Positions 6,532 through 16,263 are shown, counted from the first letter of the stretch. The stretch: 64,000 bases of DNA from Apibacter sp. B3706 (GCF_011082725.1 NZ_CP049715.1:868001-932000), one strand, 5' to 3'. Notes: generated by a model not told the origin, from the letters alone. Program-made: numbers and translations.

Positions 6532-7611
6532 AGCGTAGTGTTGTGTCTGTTTTAAATTAGAATGGCCTAAAGCTCTGCTTACTGTTTCAATAGGCATACT
6601 TTTATTAAGTAAATACGTGGCAAAAGTATGACGAGCAACGTGACTGGTAAGTTTTTTAGTAAGTCCGACATATTCACCAACTATTTTTAAATAATCATTA
6701 TATTTTTGATTGCTTATTTTAGGTAGTTTATAATCAAATTTTTTTAACACCCTTTCGGCTTCCGGTAAAAGTAATGATATAAAACTTTCATCGGTCTTTT
6801 TTCTATTAGACCGAATAACTTTATACCCGTCCAGTTCAACGATATATTCACTATTGAATAGTTGAGTGTCGGCATATGACATACCGGTATAACATTGAAA
6901 TAAAAATAACTCTCTGACTCTGTCAATTTTAGGGTTATCAAATTCAAATAAATAAATACAGTCAACTTCATTAGGAGTTAAAAATACAGGCTTCTTAGAC
7001 TTACCTTTTGAAATTTTAAATAAATCGTAGGGATTAGATTTACAAAGTCCCCTTTTAATCGCCTCATTAATATATCCCTTAAACAAACTATGACGTTTGT
7101 AAAGAGTAGGGGAAGATTTAATAAACTGTCTTAAATACTCATCAAAGTCTAATAAATTTTTGTAGGTTAAATCAGCAAATACTTTAATTTTTCCAAAGTC
7201 TTCAAGCCTTCTCAAAAACGATTTATTATATTCTATGACAGATAAAGACGGATCGCGCCGTTTTAATTCAGAATAAATAAATTCAACTATTGAATGGGTT
7301 AAAGATTCATCTTTATTCCAGTTTTTGGCATCTTCTAAGGAATTGCAGTTTTCCGATAAAACAAATGCCTCAATATTCCTAAATATTCGATGAGCCTTAG
7401 CGGTTATAGCAGATGCATTAGGATGGTTTTTGCAGGTAAATCCGTTTTTGGATGTAAATTCAGATGGTTTTAATCTAATGCCTGTAGATATAAATATACG
7501 GTTTATGGTTTTGTTCTGCCTTACTTCAATATGTAATAGCCCGGTTTCTTTACCTTTATTCTTAATTTCATTTTTCCTGTCGAATATAAAGCGTAATGAT
7601 AAGCTATCCAT
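6481..7611 (-). CDS. Tyrosine recombinase (phage-type integrase)
   Basis: A 376-aa site-specific integrase of the Bacteroidota phage or conjugative-element type: an N-terminal arm-binding region (about 1-90), a SAM-like core-binding domain (about 100-205) and a catalytic domain (about 215-376). Visible catalytic residues are H324-x-x-R327 (SHVARHTF), H350 (ALGHSNL) and nucleophile Y359 (QHYAKML). The usual first arginine, in TGLR, is replaced (TGMSYAD), as also known for IntDOT-like enzymes. It begins 168 bp from the 3' end of a tRNA-Ser, the classical position of an integrase beside its attachment site. It would drive integration and excision of the element to its left. Confidence 0.92.
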   Translation of the reverse strand: MDSLSLRFIFDRKNEIKNKGKETGLLHIEVRQNKTINRIFISTGIRLKPSEFTSKNGFTCKNHPNASAITAKAHRIFRNIEAFVLSENCNSLEDAKNWNKDESLTHSIVEFIYSELKRRDPSLSVIEYNKSFLRRLEDFGKIKVFADLTYKNLLDFDEYLRQFIKSSPTLYKRHSLFKGYINEAIKRGLCKSNPYDLFKISKGKSKKPVFLTPNEVDCIYLFEFDNPKIDRVRELFLFQCYTGMSYADTQLFNSEYIVELDGYKVIRSNRKKTDESFISLLLPEAERVLKKFDYKLPKISNQKYNDYLKIVGEYVGLTKKLTSHVARHTFATYLLNKSMPIETVSRALGHSNLKQTQHYAKMLGKKVVDDMKKLIE

Positions 7612-7633
7612 GTAATTATAAATTTGATTAAAG

Positions 7634-7700
7634 GTATCAAAAAATTTGATACTTTTTTAAAAAAAGGTATCAAAAAATTGGCAGAATATGGCAGAATATG
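7634..7700. repeat. Repeat cluster between integrase and tRNA (possible integrase arm sites)
   Basis: An inverted repeat GTATCAAA-aaa-TTTGATAC (7634-7652) is followed by a second copy of its left part (AAAGGTATCAAAAAATT, around 7663) and by a tandem direct repeat GCAGAATATG twice plus GCA (7681-7703). Such clusters beside an integrase commonly bind integrase or excisionase. The function is inferred from position. Confidence 0.5.
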
Positions 7701-7750
7701 GCACAGATAAAAAAACGTAAAAAAGGGCTATAAACTGCGTAAACACAAGA

Positions 7751-7773
7751 AAACCCGCTTAAATAGCGGGTTT
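7751..7773 (-). terminator. Hairpin downstream of tRNA-Ser
   Basis: AAACCCGCT and AGCGGGTTT pair around a 5-nt loop. Read on the minus strand it follows the tRNA 3' end by 5 bp and is followed by a T-rich stretch, so it probably ends the tRNA transcript. Confidence 0.7.
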
Positions 7774-7778
7774 ATTAG

Positions 7779-7865
7779 CAGAGAGGATGGGATTCGAACC
7801 CACGATACGGTTACCCGTATACTACCTTTCCAGGGTAGCCTCTTCAACCACTCGAGCACCTCTCT
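7779..7865 (-). tRNA. tRNA-Ser (GGA)
   Basis: An 87-nt class II tRNA on the minus strand. The acceptor stem AGAGAGG pairs with CCTCTCT, with discriminator G at 7779 and no encoded CCA. The anticodon loop CTGGAAA gives anticodon GGA; a long variable arm (TATACGGGTAACCGTAT) and the T-loop GGTTCGAATCC are present. The 3' half faces the integrase, so it is the likely attachment site of the element on the left. Confidence 0.95.
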
Positions 7866-8046
7866 GTTTAGTAGAGCGCAAATATAGAAATATTTTTAAA
7901 TTGAACCAACTATAATATAATCTTTATTAAAATTAAGTTTTATCGGGATGAACGTTTAAATTTATATTTCATTAAGAAATTAATAATATAGATATAAAAC
8001 TATAATCGGATCAATACTCTGTTTCTTCTTATACTAATTATAAACA

Positions 8047-8078
8047 AAAAACAACTAAGATAATCTTAGTTGTTTTTT
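8047..8078 (-). terminator. Bidirectional hairpin after the acyl-CoA ligase gene
   Basis: AACAACTAAGA and TCTTAGTTGTT pair with a 3-nt loop and have A and T runs on the two sides. It lies 26 bp beyond the stop of the leftward ligase gene. Confidence 0.75.
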
Positions 8079-8103
8079 TATAATAATAAGAATTTATTTA
8101 CTG

Positions 8104-9858
8104 TTAACTATACATATCATCGATTAGAAATTTAAATTTTTCCAATACAATTTTACGTCTAACTTTTAAAGTAGGAGTGATCTCACCGGAATCCATGTTA
8201 AAATCCATAGGAAGCAATTGAAATTTTTTAATTTTTTCAAATCCTGCTAAATGTTGCTGAATATGATTGATTCTCGCAGTGAATAAATCTTTAATTTTTT
8301 GATGAGATATAAGCTCCTCAAAAGAATTAAAATGAATATTTAAATTTTCTGCAAAATGTTTTAAAGCCTCAAAGTTAGGTACTAATAAGGCCGTTACATA
8401 TGGTTTATTATCACCCACAACCACAGCTTTCTCAATATAATTATCATTGGTTAAAAGATTTTCAATCGGCTGCGGACAAATATATTTACCGTTAGACGTT
8501 TTCATTAAATCTTTAATGCGATCAATAATAATTAAATTTCCGTTTTCGTCAAATTTTCCTGCATCACCGGTTTTGAACCATCCATCGGCAGTAAAAGCAT
8601 CTTTAGTCTCTTTTTCCTTCTTATAATAACCTTTAAAAACCCCGTATCCTTTAATTAAAATTTCATTCTCATCGCCTATACGTATTTGTACTCCTGTCAT
8701 GGGCTTACCAACCGAATTATACTCATAGTTTTTCAACGGAAAAGCTGCCACAGTCGCAGTGGTTTCAGTTAAGCCATATCCCACGCATAAATGAATTCCA
8801 ATACAATCCAAAAATTCTGTTATTTCAGGACTGATCGAAGCTCCTCCTACAGGAATAAATCTAAGTTTACCTCCCAATTGTTTCTTAACTTTTTTGAAAA
8901 GCAGTGTATCAACGATTTTATACTTTAGGGCTAAAAACCAAGGTATTTTTTTGTCGTTTCTTTTTAAATTGGAGTATTTTTGACCAATTTTCAAAGAGGA
9001 TGTAAATAATTTCTTTAAAAATTTGGGACTGCTTTGGATTTTTTCATTAACAGAAATATAAATCTTTTGGAAAAGGCGAGGAACCGAACACATGGTTGTC
9101 GGCTTCACTTCTAAAAGAAATTGTGATATTTCTCTAGGATTTTCACAAAAGCTCAGCTGTCCACCACTTGAAAGTACAAAAGAACTCCAACATTTTTCGA
9201 ATACATGACTTAATGGTAAAAACACTAATGAATTTTCATTTTTAGGAGTAAAACCAAAGAAACTTTCATGAGCTTTACAAGCTTCGATAAAATTTCCGTG
9301 AGAAAGCATTACGCCTTTAGGTTCTCCGGTTGTTCCGGAAGTATATATTATAGAAGCGATATCGTCTTTATCTTTAGAAACCACTTCACAGTCTGTTGAC
9401 TGATCTTTAATCAAATCATAAAAATGATAGGAATATTTACTTTGTAATTCAATAAAATTCTTAGCAACTAAAATATGTTCAAGAGAAGTTCCTTTAGAAT
9501 AGATCTTTAAACAATTCGTATATTGTTTTTCATTTCCGGCAAGAATAATTTTTACATTAGCATCATCTATGATGTATTCAGCTTGTTCAGAAGTTAGAGT
9601 AGCAAAAATCGGTACAGTAACAGCACCAATAGTAAGAATCGCTAAATCTAAAATCATCCATTGCGGCATATTATCAGCATATATGGCAATCTTGTCATCA
9701 GGTTTAGCACCTAAAGACTTTAGAGCATTGGCTGTTTGTTTAACTAAATTAGTAAACTCTAACCAAGTATACGATTTCCATTCATGATTTTCTTTAAAAT
9801 TTAAGGCTACTTTAGAAGATAATACTTTATTATCAAGTATGATTTGCGAAAAATTCAT
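8104..9858 (-). CDS. Long-chain fatty acid-CoA ligase (AMP-forming)
   Basis: A 584-aa member of the ANL superfamily. The ATP-binding motif YTSGTTGEPKGVMLSHGNF lies at about 168-186, followed by VGYGLTETTA and the hinge/adenylation segment DGWFKTGDAGKF. It would activate long-chain fatty acids to acyl-CoA via acyl-AMP at the membrane. Length and motifs match bacterial FadD-type (FAA1-like) enzymes. It has its own terminator and stands divergent from the GH3-like gene. Substrate chain length cannot be told from sequence. Confidence 0.9.
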   Translation of the reverse strand: MNFSQIILDNKVLSSKVALNFKENHEWKSYTWLEFTNLVKQTANALKSLGAKPDDKIAIYADNMPQWMILDLAILTIGAVTVPIFATLTSEQAEYIIDDANVKIILAGNEKQYTNCLKIYSKGTSLEHILVAKNFIELQSKYSYHFYDLIKDQSTDCEVVSKDKDDIASIIYTSGTTGEPKGVMLSHGNFIEACKAHESFFGFTPKNENSLVFLPLSHVFEKCWSSFVLSSGGQLSFCENPREISQFLLEVKPTTMCSVPRLFQKIYISVNEKIQSSPKFLKKLFTSSLKIGQKYSNLKRNDKKIPWFLALKYKIVDTLLFKKVKKQLGGKLRFIPVGGASISPEITEFLDCIGIHLCVGYGLTETTATVAAFPLKNYEYNSVGKPMTGVQIRIGDENEILIKGYGVFKGYYKKEKETKDAFTADGWFKTGDAGKFDENGNLIIIDRIKDLMKTSNGKYICPQPIENLLTNDNYIEKAVVVGDNKPYVTALLVPNFEALKHFAENLNIHFNSFEELISHQKIKDLFTARINHIQQHLAGFEKIKKFQLLPMDFNMDSGEITPTLKVRRKIVLEKFKFLIDDMYS

Positions 9859-10031
9859 ATATAATTTTTTTTATCGAAATTTAGAATAAGATAAGCCTAA
9901 ATCTCGAAATGTAAAGTTAAGAATAATATAATTCTTATGAAATTAAGGTATGTTAATTATTTCAAAAATTAGTTAATTTTTGGCTAGATTTAGTAATATA
10001 TGTATTTTTATATCCTAAAATTAGTAAAGAA

Positions 10032-11546
10032 ATGGTATCAGGAATTGTAAATACCTTTATCCAGTGGTATGTAAAGAAAAGGGTTAAGCAAATGGAAGTG
10101 TTCATTAATAATCCTGAAGATACCCAAAATGCCGTATTAACAGCTCTTTTATATAAGGCAAAAGATACCGAATACGGGAAAAAATATAAGTTTAATCAAA
10201 TAACTTCATATAAGGATTTCAAAAATCAAGTTCCATTAGTACATTATGAAGATTTCGAACCTTTTATAACGAGAGCAAGAAAAGGCGAAAAAAATGTTAT
10301 ATGGCCCGGAATAATTCAATGGTTTGCCAAATCATCCGGTACAACCAATGCTAAAAGTAAATTTATTCCAATTACTGAAGATAGCTTGCAAGAATGTCAT
10401 TATAAGGCAGGAAAAGATTTATTTTCAATGTATGCTTTCCATAATCCAAATACAAAAATTTTTCAATGTAAAAATTTAAGGTTGGGAGGAACCCGAGAAA
10501 ATTACGCCGGTTTCGATTCGAAATATGGAGATTTATCTGCCGTTTTAATAGATAATCTACCCTTTTGGGCAGAATGGAAAAGCACTCCAAATAAAGAAGT
10601 ATCTCTTTTAAAAGATTGGGAAATCAAATTACCTGCAATTGTGGAACAAGTCATTACGCAAGATGTGGGAAGTTTTACCGGAGTTCCTTCCTGGATGATG
10701 GTATTATTACGAAAAGTATTAGAAGCCACTGATAAAAAATACATTGATGAATTATGGCCGAATGTTGAATGTTTCTTTCATGGGGGAATAAGTTTCACTC
10801 CTTATGTTGAGCAGTATGCATCCATATTTTCCAAACCGATTAATTATTATGAAATTTATAATGCTTCCGAAGGGTATTTTGCCATGCAAGATACCAATGA
10901 AAGTAAAGATATGCTCTTAATGCTCGATTATGGTATATTTTATGAGTTTATACCTATGGATGAGTTTTATTCGGATAATCCGACAGTTATATCCATTGAA
11001 GATGTAAAGTTAGACACCAATTATGCATTGGTTATAACAACTAATGGCGGATTGTGGAGATACATTATAGGTGATACGGTAAAGTTTGTTTCTAAAAATC
11101 CGTATCGAATAAGAGTTACGGGAAGAACCAAATTTTATATTAATGCATTTGGTGAAGAATTGATGGTTGAAAATGCTGAAAAAGCCTTAAAAGAGGCGGA
11201 AAAAGAAACCCAAGCGATAATATCCGAATATACGGCCGGGCCGATATTTATGAAAGGAAAAGAAAAAGGTTCGCATGAGTGGATCATAGAATTTGCACGA
11301 CAACCGAATTCTATGGAAAAATTTACGGAAATTTTAGATAATGAATTGCAGAAATTAAATTCCGATTACGAAGCCAAAAGATATAATAATATGACATTAA
11401 CGATGCCCAAAGTACATTCAGCAAGACCTCATCTTTTCTATGACTGGATGAAGCAAAGAGGTAAATTGGGTGGTCAAAATAAAATACCCCGTTTAGCTAA
11501 TGACAGGGAATATTTGGATTCATTGCTGAACTTAAACCATAAATAA
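10032..11546 (+). CDS. GH3 auxin-responsive promoter family-like protein
   Basis: A 504-aa protein of the bacterial GH3 group, an acyl-adenylate-forming family related to plant amido synthetases. SSGTTNAKSKFIPIT (about 106-120) is the ATP-binding segment, and YNASEGYFAMQD and TTNGGLWRYIIGDTVKF are family signatures. It is widespread in Bacteroidota but its substrate there is unknown. It is followed after 16 bp by a lipoprotein gene on the same strand. It is divergent from the fatty-acid ligase, another adenylating enzyme; whether they cooperate is unknown. Confidence 0.88.
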   Translation: MVSGIVNTFIQWYVKKRVKQMEVFINNPEDTQNAVLTALLYKAKDTEYGKKYKFNQITSYKDFKNQVPLVHYEDFEPFITRARKGEKNVIWPGIIQWFAKSSGTTNAKSKFIPITEDSLQECHYKAGKDLFSMYAFHNPNTKIFQCKNLRLGGTRENYAGFDSKYGDLSAVLIDNLPFWAEWKSTPNKEVSLLKDWEIKLPAIVEQVITQDVGSFTGVPSWMMVLLRKVLEATDKKYIDELWPNVECFFHGGISFTPYVEQYASIFSKPINYYEIYNASEGYFAMQDTNESKDMLLMLDYGIFYEFIPMDEFYSDNPTVISIEDVKLDTNYALVITTNGGLWRYIIGDTVKFVSKNPYRIRVTGRTKFYINAFGEELMVENAEKALKEAEKETQAIISEYTAGPIFMKGKEKGSHEWIIEFARQPNSMEKFTEILDNELQKLNSDYEAKRYNNMTLTMPKVHSARPHLFYDWMKQRGKLGGQNKIPRLANDREYLDSLLNLNHK

Positions 11547-11562
11547 TCTAAAAACTTTAATA

Positions 11563-11955
11563 ATGAAACAATTTTTTTTAATTTTAGGAACTACTCTAAG
11601 CTTACTTGCCTGTTCATCTAAAAATAACACCCATTCGGTCATTGTAGGAAATGATGCAGACGAACACGGGTGTAAAAAATCTACCGGTTCTCAATGGTCA
11701 CAAATTAAAAGAGATTGCGTTCAACCGTTTAGTGTAGGAATTAAATTAAAACCAGTTTCCACAACCTCTACTCAAGCAGCTTATATACTTGTAGATAAAG
11801 ATCGTATCGAAATATTTTCATCTGAAATACCCGGTTCAGTGATCGCACAAAAGATAAATGATACTGAATGGAAAAATGGAAATTGGGTAGTAAAAAAAAT
11901 TAATGATATCTATGAATTAGAAAAAGACGGCAAAACGCTTTACAAAAATAACTAA
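11563..11955 (+). CDS. Putative lipoprotein, lysozyme-inhibitor-like C-terminus
   Basis: A 130-aa protein. The signal ends in a lipobox, LSLLACSS, with Cys17 as the likely lipid-modified residue. The DEHGCKKSTGSQWSQ segment (34-48) and a second Cys (DCVQPF) resemble a conserved motif in small Bacteroidota lipoproteins. The C-terminal half (IEIFSSEIPGSVIAQ onward) is beta-rich, somewhat like MliC lysozyme inhibitors. That likeness is weak and by eye. It is probably co-transcribed with the GH3-like gene. Confidence 0.65.
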   Translation: MKQFFLILGTTLSLLACSSKNNTHSVIVGNDADEHGCKKSTGSQWSQIKRDCVQPFSVGIKLKPVSTTSTQAAYILVDKDRIEIFSSEIPGSVIAQKINDTEWKNGNWVVKKINDIYELEKDGKTLYKNN

Positions 11956-12178
11956 TAAGGATATCTATTCAATATAATATTAGTTTACGAAAAATTATAT
12001 GGTAAAACTACAGAAACTTTAGGTAACTCTATTTTTATAAAGTAGGATTTTTTTTAAAGTTTTAAGTTCAAATATGTATAGCATATATACACTAGTATAT
12101 GTAAAAATTTATTGCCTTTGAACCATAAAATTTGAAAATAAATAATTACATTTAGAAACAGTATTAATACATAAGAGG

Positions 12179-13459
12179 ATGATCCAGTCACCTTTAGCAG
12201 AAAGAATGCGTCCGAAAACCCTTGAGGACTATCAATATCAAAATCATTTAATAGGAAAAGACGGTCCCATTAAACGAATGGTGGAAAGTGGAAATCTGGC
12301 TTCCATGATTTTTTGGGGTCCTCCGGGAACAGGAAAAACAACTCTCGCAGAAATAATAGCCCATGAATCTCAAAGAGACTATTATACACTTAGTGCGGTA
12401 AGCTCCGGAGTTAAAGAAGTAAGAGAAGTAATAGAAAAGGCTAAAAATCAAAATTTATTTACCGGAAAAAGTCCTATTTTGTTTATTGATGAAATCCACC
12501 GATTCAACAAGTCGCAGCAAGACAGTTTATTACAAGCCGTTGAAAAAGGATGGGTCGTATTAATCGGAGCAACCACGGAAAATCCCAGTTTTGAAGTTGT
12601 ATCAGCACTATTATCCAGGTGTCAGGTATATACCCTTTATCACTTAGACAAAAAAGCGTTGTCCAATTTATTGCACAGAGCTATAACAGAAGATGAAACT
12701 TTGTCCCAAAAGAAGGTAATTATAGATGAAGAAGAGGCCTTATTGCAATATTCAGGAGGCGATGCCAGAAAACTGTTAAACAGCTTGGATTTAGTTGTAC
12801 AACAATTCAGTGATCAGGAGGAAATCCATATCAATAATGAAGAAATAAAAAAAGTCATTCAACAAAATATGGCTTTGTATGATAAAGGAGGAGAACAACA
12901 TTACGATATCATTTCCGCCTTTATAAAGTCGATTCGAGGTTCAGATCCCAATGCAGCCGTATATTGGTTAGCTCGAATGCTGGATGGGGGAGAAGACATT
13001 AAATTTATAGCTCGAAGGATGGTTATTTCCGCTTCAGAAGATATAGGTATGGCCAATCCTACAGCTTTAATATTAGCAAATAATACCTTTCAAGCGGTAA
13101 ATGTCATTGGAAATCCCGAAGCAAGAATTTTATTAAGTCAGTGTGCCATTTATTTAGCAACCTCTCCTAAATCAAATGCTTCCTATTTGGCAATAAATTC
13201 AGCCTTAGCATACGTTAAAGAAACAGGAAATTTGCCCGTTCCTTTACCAATTAGAAATGCACCCACTCAATTAATGAAAGAGCTGAATTACGGTTCAGGA
13301 TATAAATATGCCCATGATTATCCGGGAAATTTTGTATATCAAGAATTTTTACCCGATCAAGCTTCTCATCAAAGTTTTTATCAACCCGGTAATAATCCAA
13401 GAGAAAACAAACTCAGAGATTATCTTAAAAATTTGTGGATGGATAAATACAATTTTTAA
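12179..13459 (+). CDS. rarA: Replication-associated recombination protein A (MgsA/RarA)
   Basis: A 426-aa AAA+ ATPase of the clamp-loader clade. Walker A is GPPGTGKTTL (47-56), Walker B FIDEIHRF (D104, E105), and sensor 1 is GATTENPSFEV. The C-terminal tetramerisation region contains GLNYGSGYKY-like sequence (here LNYGSGYKYAHDYPGNF). It acts at stalled replication forks. The start follows an AAGAGG ribosome-binding-like stretch directly before ATG, which is rare in this window. It stands alone, followed by uvrC. Confidence 0.95.
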   Translation: MIQSPLAERMRPKTLEDYQYQNHLIGKDGPIKRMVESGNLASMIFWGPPGTGKTTLAEIIAHESQRDYYTLSAVSSGVKEVREVIEKAKNQNLFTGKSPILFIDEIHRFNKSQQDSLLQAVEKGWVVLIGATTENPSFEVVSALLSRCQVYTLYHLDKKALSNLLHRAITEDETLSQKKVIIDEEEALLQYSGGDARKLLNSLDLVVQQFSDQEEIHINNEEIKKVIQQNMALYDKGGEQHYDIISAFIKSIRGSDPNAAVYWLARMLDGGEDIKFIARRMVISASEDIGMANPTALILANNTFQAVNVIGNPEARILLSQCAIYLATSPKSNASYLAINSALAYVKETGNLPVPLPIRNAPTQLMKELNYGSGYKYAHDYPGNFVYQEFLPDQASHQSFYQPGNNPRENKLRDYLKNLWMDKYNF

Positions 13460-13632
13460 TATGATCACAGAATTGACTAAAATTCAGTGATATAAAAGAT
13501 GTAGTAAAAATAGAATAAATCTTCCTTTTAGTCCAATTTTAATTTTTCCAACCTTACCATTCAATTGTTGCAACTAAGATAAGAATCTTAGTTCGTCTCT
13601 ATTTTTGAATCATTAATTAATTTAGTTATACG

Positions 13633-13640
13633 TATTTTTG
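13633..13640 (+). promoter_or_regulatory. -7 box TATTTTTG for uvrC
   Basis: Matches TAnnTTTG, 23 bp before the uvrC ATG; a TTTG at 13604-13607 could be the -33 element. Confidence 0.55.
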
Positions 13641-13663
13641 TATAGGAAATTTCAGTAACAGAT

Positions 13664-15451
13664 ATGTCATTAGAACTTCAGTTAAAAACATTACCTAACA
13701 AACCGGGAATTTATCAGTTTTTTGATGAAAACCAGAAAATTTTATATGTTGGAAAAGCTAAAAACTTAAAAAAAAGGGTTTCATCCTATTTCAACAAAGA
13801 ACATGTAGGTAAAACTAAAGTTTTAGTTTCAAAAATTAAAAATTTAAAAATTACGATTGTTGATACTGAATACGATGCCTTATTGTTGGAAAATAATCTG
13901 ATTAAAGAATTTCAGCCGCGATATAATATTCGTTTAAAGGATGATAAAACCTATCCTTGTATATGCATTAAAAATGAACCCTTTCCAAGAGTTTTTTTAA
14001 CCAGAAAATTAATAAAAGACGGTTCTGAATACTATGGACCCTATAGTTCCGTAGTAGTAGCCAAAGCACTGTTAGAGTTAATAAAAAGTATCTATCCCTT
14101 ACGAAGTTGTAATTTAGATTTAACTCAAGAAAAAATTGAATCACATAAATTTTCCGTTTGTCTGGAATATCATATCCATAATTGTTTAGGTCCCTGTGAG
14201 GAATATCAAACGCTTGAAGATTATTTAGAAAATATCAAAGAAATACGGGATATTATCAAAGGTAATATATCCGAGCCTTTAGCATCCTTACGAAAAAAAA
14301 TGATGCAGTATTCTGATAAAATGGAATACGAAAAAGCACAGCAAATAAAAGAAAAATTAGATATTTTAGAAAAATATCAAGCGAAATCAACTGTTATTTC
14401 ACCCACTATATCCAATGTGGATGTATTCGGTATTACTTCCGATGAATCGGCTGCTTATGTTAATTATTTTAAAATTGTAAAAGGTAGAATCATTCAATCC
14501 TATACAACTGAAATAAAAAAACAGTTGGATGAATCCGATGAAGAAATATTACAAAAAAGTATAATTGAAATACGAGAAAAATTCAATTCAGTATCTAAAA
14601 TCATTTATATTCCTTTTCCTGTAGATATAAAAATACCGGATGTAAAATTATATATTCCTAAAATAGGGGATAAAAAGAAAATATTAGATTTATCTGAAAG
14701 AAATGCCAAAGAGTATAGGTTAGAAATGCTAAAACAGGTTAAAATTGTAGATCCCGAACGACATTCCAACCGAATTATGGCTGAAATGAAAACGCTTTTA
14801 CATTTACCGGAAGAACCACGATTAATTGAAGGTTTTGATAATTCCAATATACAAGGAACCAATCCGGTTTCTGCCTGTGTTGTCTTCCGCAACGGCAGAC
14901 CGAGTAAAAAAGAGTATCGTATTTTTAATGTTAAAACAGTAGAAGGACCTAATGACTTTGCTACTATGGAGGAGGTAATATATCGCAGATACAAAAGGCA
15001 ATTAGAAGAAAATAACGAATTACCTCAACTTATACTAATTGACGGAGGAAAAGGTCAGTTAAGCTCTGCCTATAAATCATTGGAATTACTGGGATTGGCG
15101 GGAAAAATACCTATTATCGGGATCGCCAAAAGGTTGGAAGAACTCTATTTTCCCCATGATTCCATCCCTTTATATTTGGATAAAACTTCAGAAACCCTAA
15201 AAGTGCTGCAAAAAGTTCGAGATGAGGCGCACAGGTATGGAATAACGAGGCACAGAAATAAAAGAAGTAAAAAAACATTCACGACTGAACTGGAAACAAT
15301 ACCCGGAATTGGAAAAAAAACCATTGAAATACTTTTAAATCACTTTAAATCCGTATCAGCCATAAGACAGGCTAGCGAAGATGAAATTCAAAAGCTTATT
15401 GGAGATAAAAGAACTTCAATAATCGTAAATTATTTTAAAACGGATAAATAA
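13664..15451 (+). CDS. uvrC: Excinuclease ABC subunit C
   Basis: A 595-aa nucleotide-excision repair nuclease. The N-terminal GIY-YIG domain is clear (PGIYQFFDE and ILYVGKAKNLKKRVSSYF, 14-40). A UVR segment lies at about 205-240 (KMMQYSDKMEYEKAQQIKEK), then the RNase H-like C-terminal nuclease (GFDNSNIQGT, DGGKGQL) and two helix-hairpin-helix motifs (IPGIGKKT) at the end. It incises DNA on both sides of lesions with UvrB. The neighbouring rarA also serves genome maintenance. Confidence 0.96.
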   Translation: MSLELQLKTLPNKPGIYQFFDENQKILYVGKAKNLKKRVSSYFNKEHVGKTKVLVSKIKNLKITIVDTEYDALLLENNLIKEFQPRYNIRLKDDKTYPCICIKNEPFPRVFLTRKLIKDGSEYYGPYSSVVVAKALLELIKSIYPLRSCNLDLTQEKIESHKFSVCLEYHIHNCLGPCEEYQTLEDYLENIKEIRDIIKGNISEPLASLRKKMMQYSDKMEYEKAQQIKEKLDILEKYQAKSTVISPTISNVDVFGITSDESAAYVNYFKIVKGRIIQSYTTEIKKQLDESDEEILQKSIIEIREKFNSVSKIIYIPFPVDIKIPDVKLYIPKIGDKKKILDLSERNAKEYRLEMLKQVKIVDPERHSNRIMAEMKTLLHLPEEPRLIEGFDNSNIQGTNPVSACVVFRNGRPSKKEYRIFNVKTVEGPNDFATMEEVIYRRYKRQLEENNELPQLILIDGGKGQLSSAYKSLELLGLAGKIPIIGIAKRLEELYFPHDSIPLYLDKTSETLKVLQKVRDEAHRYGITRHRNKRSKKTFTTELETIPGIGKKTIEILLNHFKSVSAIRQASEDEIQKLIGDKRTSIIVNYFKTDK

Positions 15452-15524
15452 GATTTTCTAAACTTGTAAAAACTCGATAAAAAGTTAATCGGATAAAATC
15501 GTTACTATAATTAAAAGATAATAG

Positions 15525-15532
15525 TATTTTTG
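15525..15532 (+). promoter_or_regulatory. -7 box TATTTTTG for the DUF4197 gene
   Basis: Matches TAnnTTTG, 26 bp before the ATG at 15559. Confidence 0.5.
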
Positions 15533-15558
15533 CTTGTTATTTTTAATTATAAAAATTT

Positions 15559-16263
15559 ATGAATTATACATTTTATTCTAAAATTGGATTGCTTTTTATT
15601 TTTATATTGAGTTTTCAACTATGTATCTGTCAAAAAAGATCAACCAATCATTTAGCCGCCTTACATGCCGTAAAAAAAATTTTAACTGCCAGTACCAATC
15701 AAAGTTTTTCTGTACTAAAAGATACAGGTTCATTTCTAATCAATACAAAAATGGAAGAAGCCTTACCCGATGAACTTAAGGATATTAATACAAAACTCGA
15801 AACCTTAGGCTTATCGAGTATTGTTGAAAGTGAAAAGCAAAACATCGGAAAAGCAGCTCAATCTTCAGTTAATTTATTTAAGCCTATCATTAATTCTGCA
15901 ATTAAAGACATCACGCCTTTAGAAGCTGCTAAAATTATAGCCGGAGGAAAGGGAGCAGCTACTCAATATTTGAAAAGGAAAACGGAAGCGAAACTTTTTG
16001 AAGCAATACAACCCGAGGTTGAAAATGAATTAAACAGCAGTGGAGTAACCGCATTGGTTAATTCCGCATTAAACAACAAAACAATTCAAAATGCCTTAGC
16101 CATGATTACCGGAAACCCTGCTTCAACAACCGAAAAAGAATCTAATTCGATTGCTAAGTACGCAACTAGTCAAATTGTTAATGGATTTTTTCAAGTAGCA
16201 GAAGAATATGAAGTAAAAAATTCCAATCTTTCTACAGATCTTATTAAATCGTTAGTTAAATAA
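15559..16263 (+). CDS. DUF4197 family exported protein
   Basis: A 234-aa protein with a signal peptide (hydrophobic 8-23, SFQLCIC). The body is helical and contains ITPLEAAKIIAGGKGAATQYLK, a typical DUF4197 segment, and a paired-helix end. The family is common in Proteobacteria and Bacteroidota and has no known role. It is convergent with htpG and shares its terminator. Confidence 0.8.
   Translation: MNYTFYSKIGLLFIFILSFQLCICQKRSTNHLAALHAVKKILTASTNQSFSVLKDTGSFLINTKMEEALPDELKDINTKLETLGLSSIVESEKQNIGKAAQSSVNLFKPIINSAIKDITPLEAAKIIAGGKGAATQYLKRKTEAKLFEAIQPEVENELNSSGVTALVNSALNNKTIQNALAMITGNPASTTEKESNSIAKYATSQIVNGFFQVAEEYEVKNSNLSTDLIKSLVK

Noticed and set aside
13572-13593. Hairpin AACTAAGAT/ATCTTAGTT before uvrC, sharing a core with the terminator at 8047
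   Set aside because: The stem is real, but there is no T run and the shared core is short enough to be chance; not called a repeat family.
14605-14994. 129-aa open frame on the minus strand
   Set aside because: Antisense shadow inside uvrC.
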